A DNA stretch of 53,391 bases from an uncultured Clostridia bacterium (GTDB lineage: Bacteria > Bacillota > Clostridia > UBA1381 > UBA9506): the NCBI GenBank assembly GCA_934438075.1, contig CAKSBF010000014.1, positions 1 to 53,391 on the forward strand, written 5' to 3'. Position numbers and translations under genes: made by a program. Under the pieces are notes generated by a model. That model saw nothing but the letters and a program-made list of their open reading frames with translations. It did not search any database and was not told the origin of the DNA. Shown here piece after piece: positions 51,881-53,391 of this stretch; the first letter of the stretch is position 1, and each line of letters opens with the position of its first letter.

Positions 51881-53391
51881 ACTTCGTTTTCCGATTCGTT
51901 TAACATGTTTCCTATAAAACGATATTCTATATCAATAGACTGTTCCCACCTGCCGTCAACCTGCTTGCGCTCCGAAACTGTAATACTGTCTATGAGTTGT
52001 GTTATGATATTTCTATCGAGTCTATCTGCATTAGAGAATTGCCCGATAAGTCTTATCCACTCATTAACCTCATCTGTTGCGTTGCTCTTTTCCTCGTAAT
52101 CCCTTTTTAATTGAGGAATTCGATTTTCGATGTCCTCCTGCTCTGTCAAAAAATCTTCCATCATTGACTTGAATACCTCCTCGGGAAGGTTTCCGCTGCA
52201 CTTGTCGATATAAAGATTTTTTATAGCAGTTTTAATGACAACCAGACGTTTTTCGGCACTGTCAATCTGAGACCTTATAACCTTTGTTTCTGCCTTAATA
52301 TGTTTGATTTTAAGCGCCATAAGTTTTTTTGTAATGGTCTCTTTGTCTGCTTCGGCAATAATTGCATAGTTTCTTATGTCATTCAAAACAATTTCGCAAA
52401 GATCATTTTCTTCAATATAATGTGTACTGCAAGCTCCGGAACCGTTGTTGTTATAACGGCTGCAACGATATATACCTTTATCGCCGTGCGCTTGCTTTTT
52501 TACCATATATGCAAGCGGAGAACCGCAATCAGCACACTTTAACATACCCGCAAACAACCCCACGGTCTTTTTCTTTGTTCTTGCGACTCTTGACTTTTTA
52601 TCCATAAGAGTATGTACCCTGTCCCATAATTCACGCTCTATAATGGGTTCATGAGTGTTTTCAACCACTATCCAATTTTCGGGTGAAACGGTTCTCATTT
52701 TTTTGGTCTTAAACGAAACTGTCTTACGCTTGCCTTGAACCATATTTCCGATATAAACTTGGTTTCGCAATAATTGCAATACTGTCGAACTACCCCATAC
52801 ATTTTTCTCGGATGTAAGAGGATTAATGCGCCCCATTTTTGAGTAGTGATAAAATCTTGGGCTGTCGATTTTCTCTGTATTCAGGCGTTCTGCAATTTGT
52901 CTCGCCGATTCACCCGCCGCAAATTCGTTGAACAGTCTTTTGATAATCAATGCTGCTTCATCATCAACAATCAGGATATGTTTATCTTCGGGTGATTTTT
53001 TATATCCATACGGAGCTTGACTACCCATAAACTTTCCTTGCTCAGCATTTTTCTTTTTTACCTGCCGCACCTTTTTTGATACTTGCTTTGGATATATTTC
53101 GTTCAGAACATGGTGAAATGCTGTCATATCATTATCATTACTGATAGTGTCTATACTATCGTTAATAGCAATATATCGAATGTCATTTTCAGGGAAGAAT
53201 TCATCTGTATAGTACCCCGCCTGAACATAATTTCTACCTAACCGAGAAAGATCTTTTGTTATAATACAATTAATTTTGCCGCTTAGCGCATCATCAATCA
53301 TTTTTTTGAACCCGGGTCTTTCAAAAGCTGACGTTAGATAACGATACTTTTGAAAACACTGGAAAATCAAGGTTTTTCGAGCGACGGACAA
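51859..53391 (-). CDS. Large serine recombinase (TnpX-like), 5' end missing or altered
   Basis: About 510 residues to the window edge. The remains of the resolvase catalytic domain (FERPGFKKMI, ITKDLSRLGRNY) precede a recombinase domain (APYGYKK, LFNEFAAGESARQIAERLN), a zinc ribbon (CADCG...CSRYNNNGSGACSTHYI) and a coiled coil. The C-terminal end IEYRFIGNM is of the type seen in clostridial transposon recombinases. The catalytic serine region lies outside. Upstream of FERPGF the frame does not resemble the family in any reading, so the gene may be broken or the edge rearranged. Such enzymes excise and integrate mobile elements. Confidence 0.88.
   Translation of the reverse strand: MSVARKTLIFQCFQKYRYLTSAFERPGFKKMIDDALSGKINCIITKDLSRLGRNYVQAGYYTDEFFPENDIRYIAINDSIDTISNDNDMTAFHHVLNEIYPKQVSKKVRQVKKKNAEQGKFMGSQAPYGYKKSPEDKHILIVDDEAALIIKRLFNEFAAGESARQIAERLNTEKIDSPRFYHYSKMGRINPLTSEKNVWGSSTVLQLLRNQVYIGNMVQGKRKTVSFKTKKMRTVSPENWIVVENTHEPIIERELWDRVHTLMDKKSRVARTKKKTVGLFAGMLKCADCGSPLAYMVKKQAHGDKGIYRCSRYNNNGSGACSTHYIEENDLCEIVLNDIRNYAIIAEADKETITKKLMALKIKHIKAETKVIRSQIDSAEKRLVVIKTAIKNLYIDKCSGNLPEEVFKSMMEDFLTEQEDIENRIPQLKRDYEEKSNATDEVNEWIRLIGQFSNADRLDRNIITQLIDSITVSERKQVDGRWEQSIDIEYRFIGNMLNESENEVKKENIA

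Overview
The window reads as a piece of chromosome from an uncultured-type Clostridia member (Bacillota). The evidence is a monoderm gene set: MurT/GatD lipid II amidation, three S-layer-homology (SLH) proteins, a SleB-like cell wall hydrolase, an infC-rpmI-rplT operon with an L20-type attenuator, and clean sigma-A promoters of TTGACA-17-TATAAT form. There are about 46 protein genes and two tRNA-Ser genes; no rRNA or CRISPR was seen. Both edges touch mobile DNA. The left edge holds the start of a RepA_N-type replication initiator and a small direct-repeat block just past the 3' end of lysS. The right edge holds a truncated large serine recombinase directly after two tRNA-Ser genes.

Layout. 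1-400: mobile-element margin. 0.4-9.5 kb: lysS; murA with an orphan 2-oxoacid oxidoreductase gamma subunit and pgeF; the translation operon infC-rpmI-rplT, with infC starting at ATC; ktrB, a histidine phosphatase and ychF. 9.5-17.7 kb: P-type Ca2+ ATPase, PduO-type cobalamin adenosyltransferase, SleB-like hydrolase, smpB, and a minus-strand operon of a small membrane protein, murT, gatD and a queuosine-precursor transporter. 18-27 kb: aldo/keto reductase, uvrA, ispD-ispF-patatin, an SDR enzyme, uraA-upp. 27-37 kb: an orphan MsmK/UgpC-type ABC ATPase, tex, and a surface-protein cluster (two SLH proteins, a membrane-anchored protein of unknown function, and an SLH protein fused to a phosphate-binding-like domain). 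37-41.5 kb: argH, a FeoB-associated-like/HMA fusion protein with iron-regulator-like operators, and a two-gene unit of a duplicated PII-like protein and a duplicated DUF1538 membrane protein. 41.5-51.2 kb: a sulfur/methionine block with metY, metF, a separate MetH reactivation protein, metH, cysK and mnmA, then an orphan trpB2.

The most notable signals are in leaders rather than in the proteins. (1) The trpB2 leader carries eight GAG triplets in 2-3 nt spacing, with one AUC in register. This has the geometry of a TRAP (MtrB) binding site, and it overlaps mutually exclusive stems next to the trpB2 ribosome binding site. (2) metY has a leader of about 370 nt with its own promoter, a Cys/Met-rich small ORF, an intrinsic terminator and a second small ORF. 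(3) cysK has a 13-residue leader ORF with tandem Cys codons that lie inside a hairpin. Together (2) and (3) suggest cysteine-sensing attenuation of sulfur assimilation. (4) The DUF1538/PII-like pair is a candidate signal-controlled transporter in which both partners are internally duplicated.
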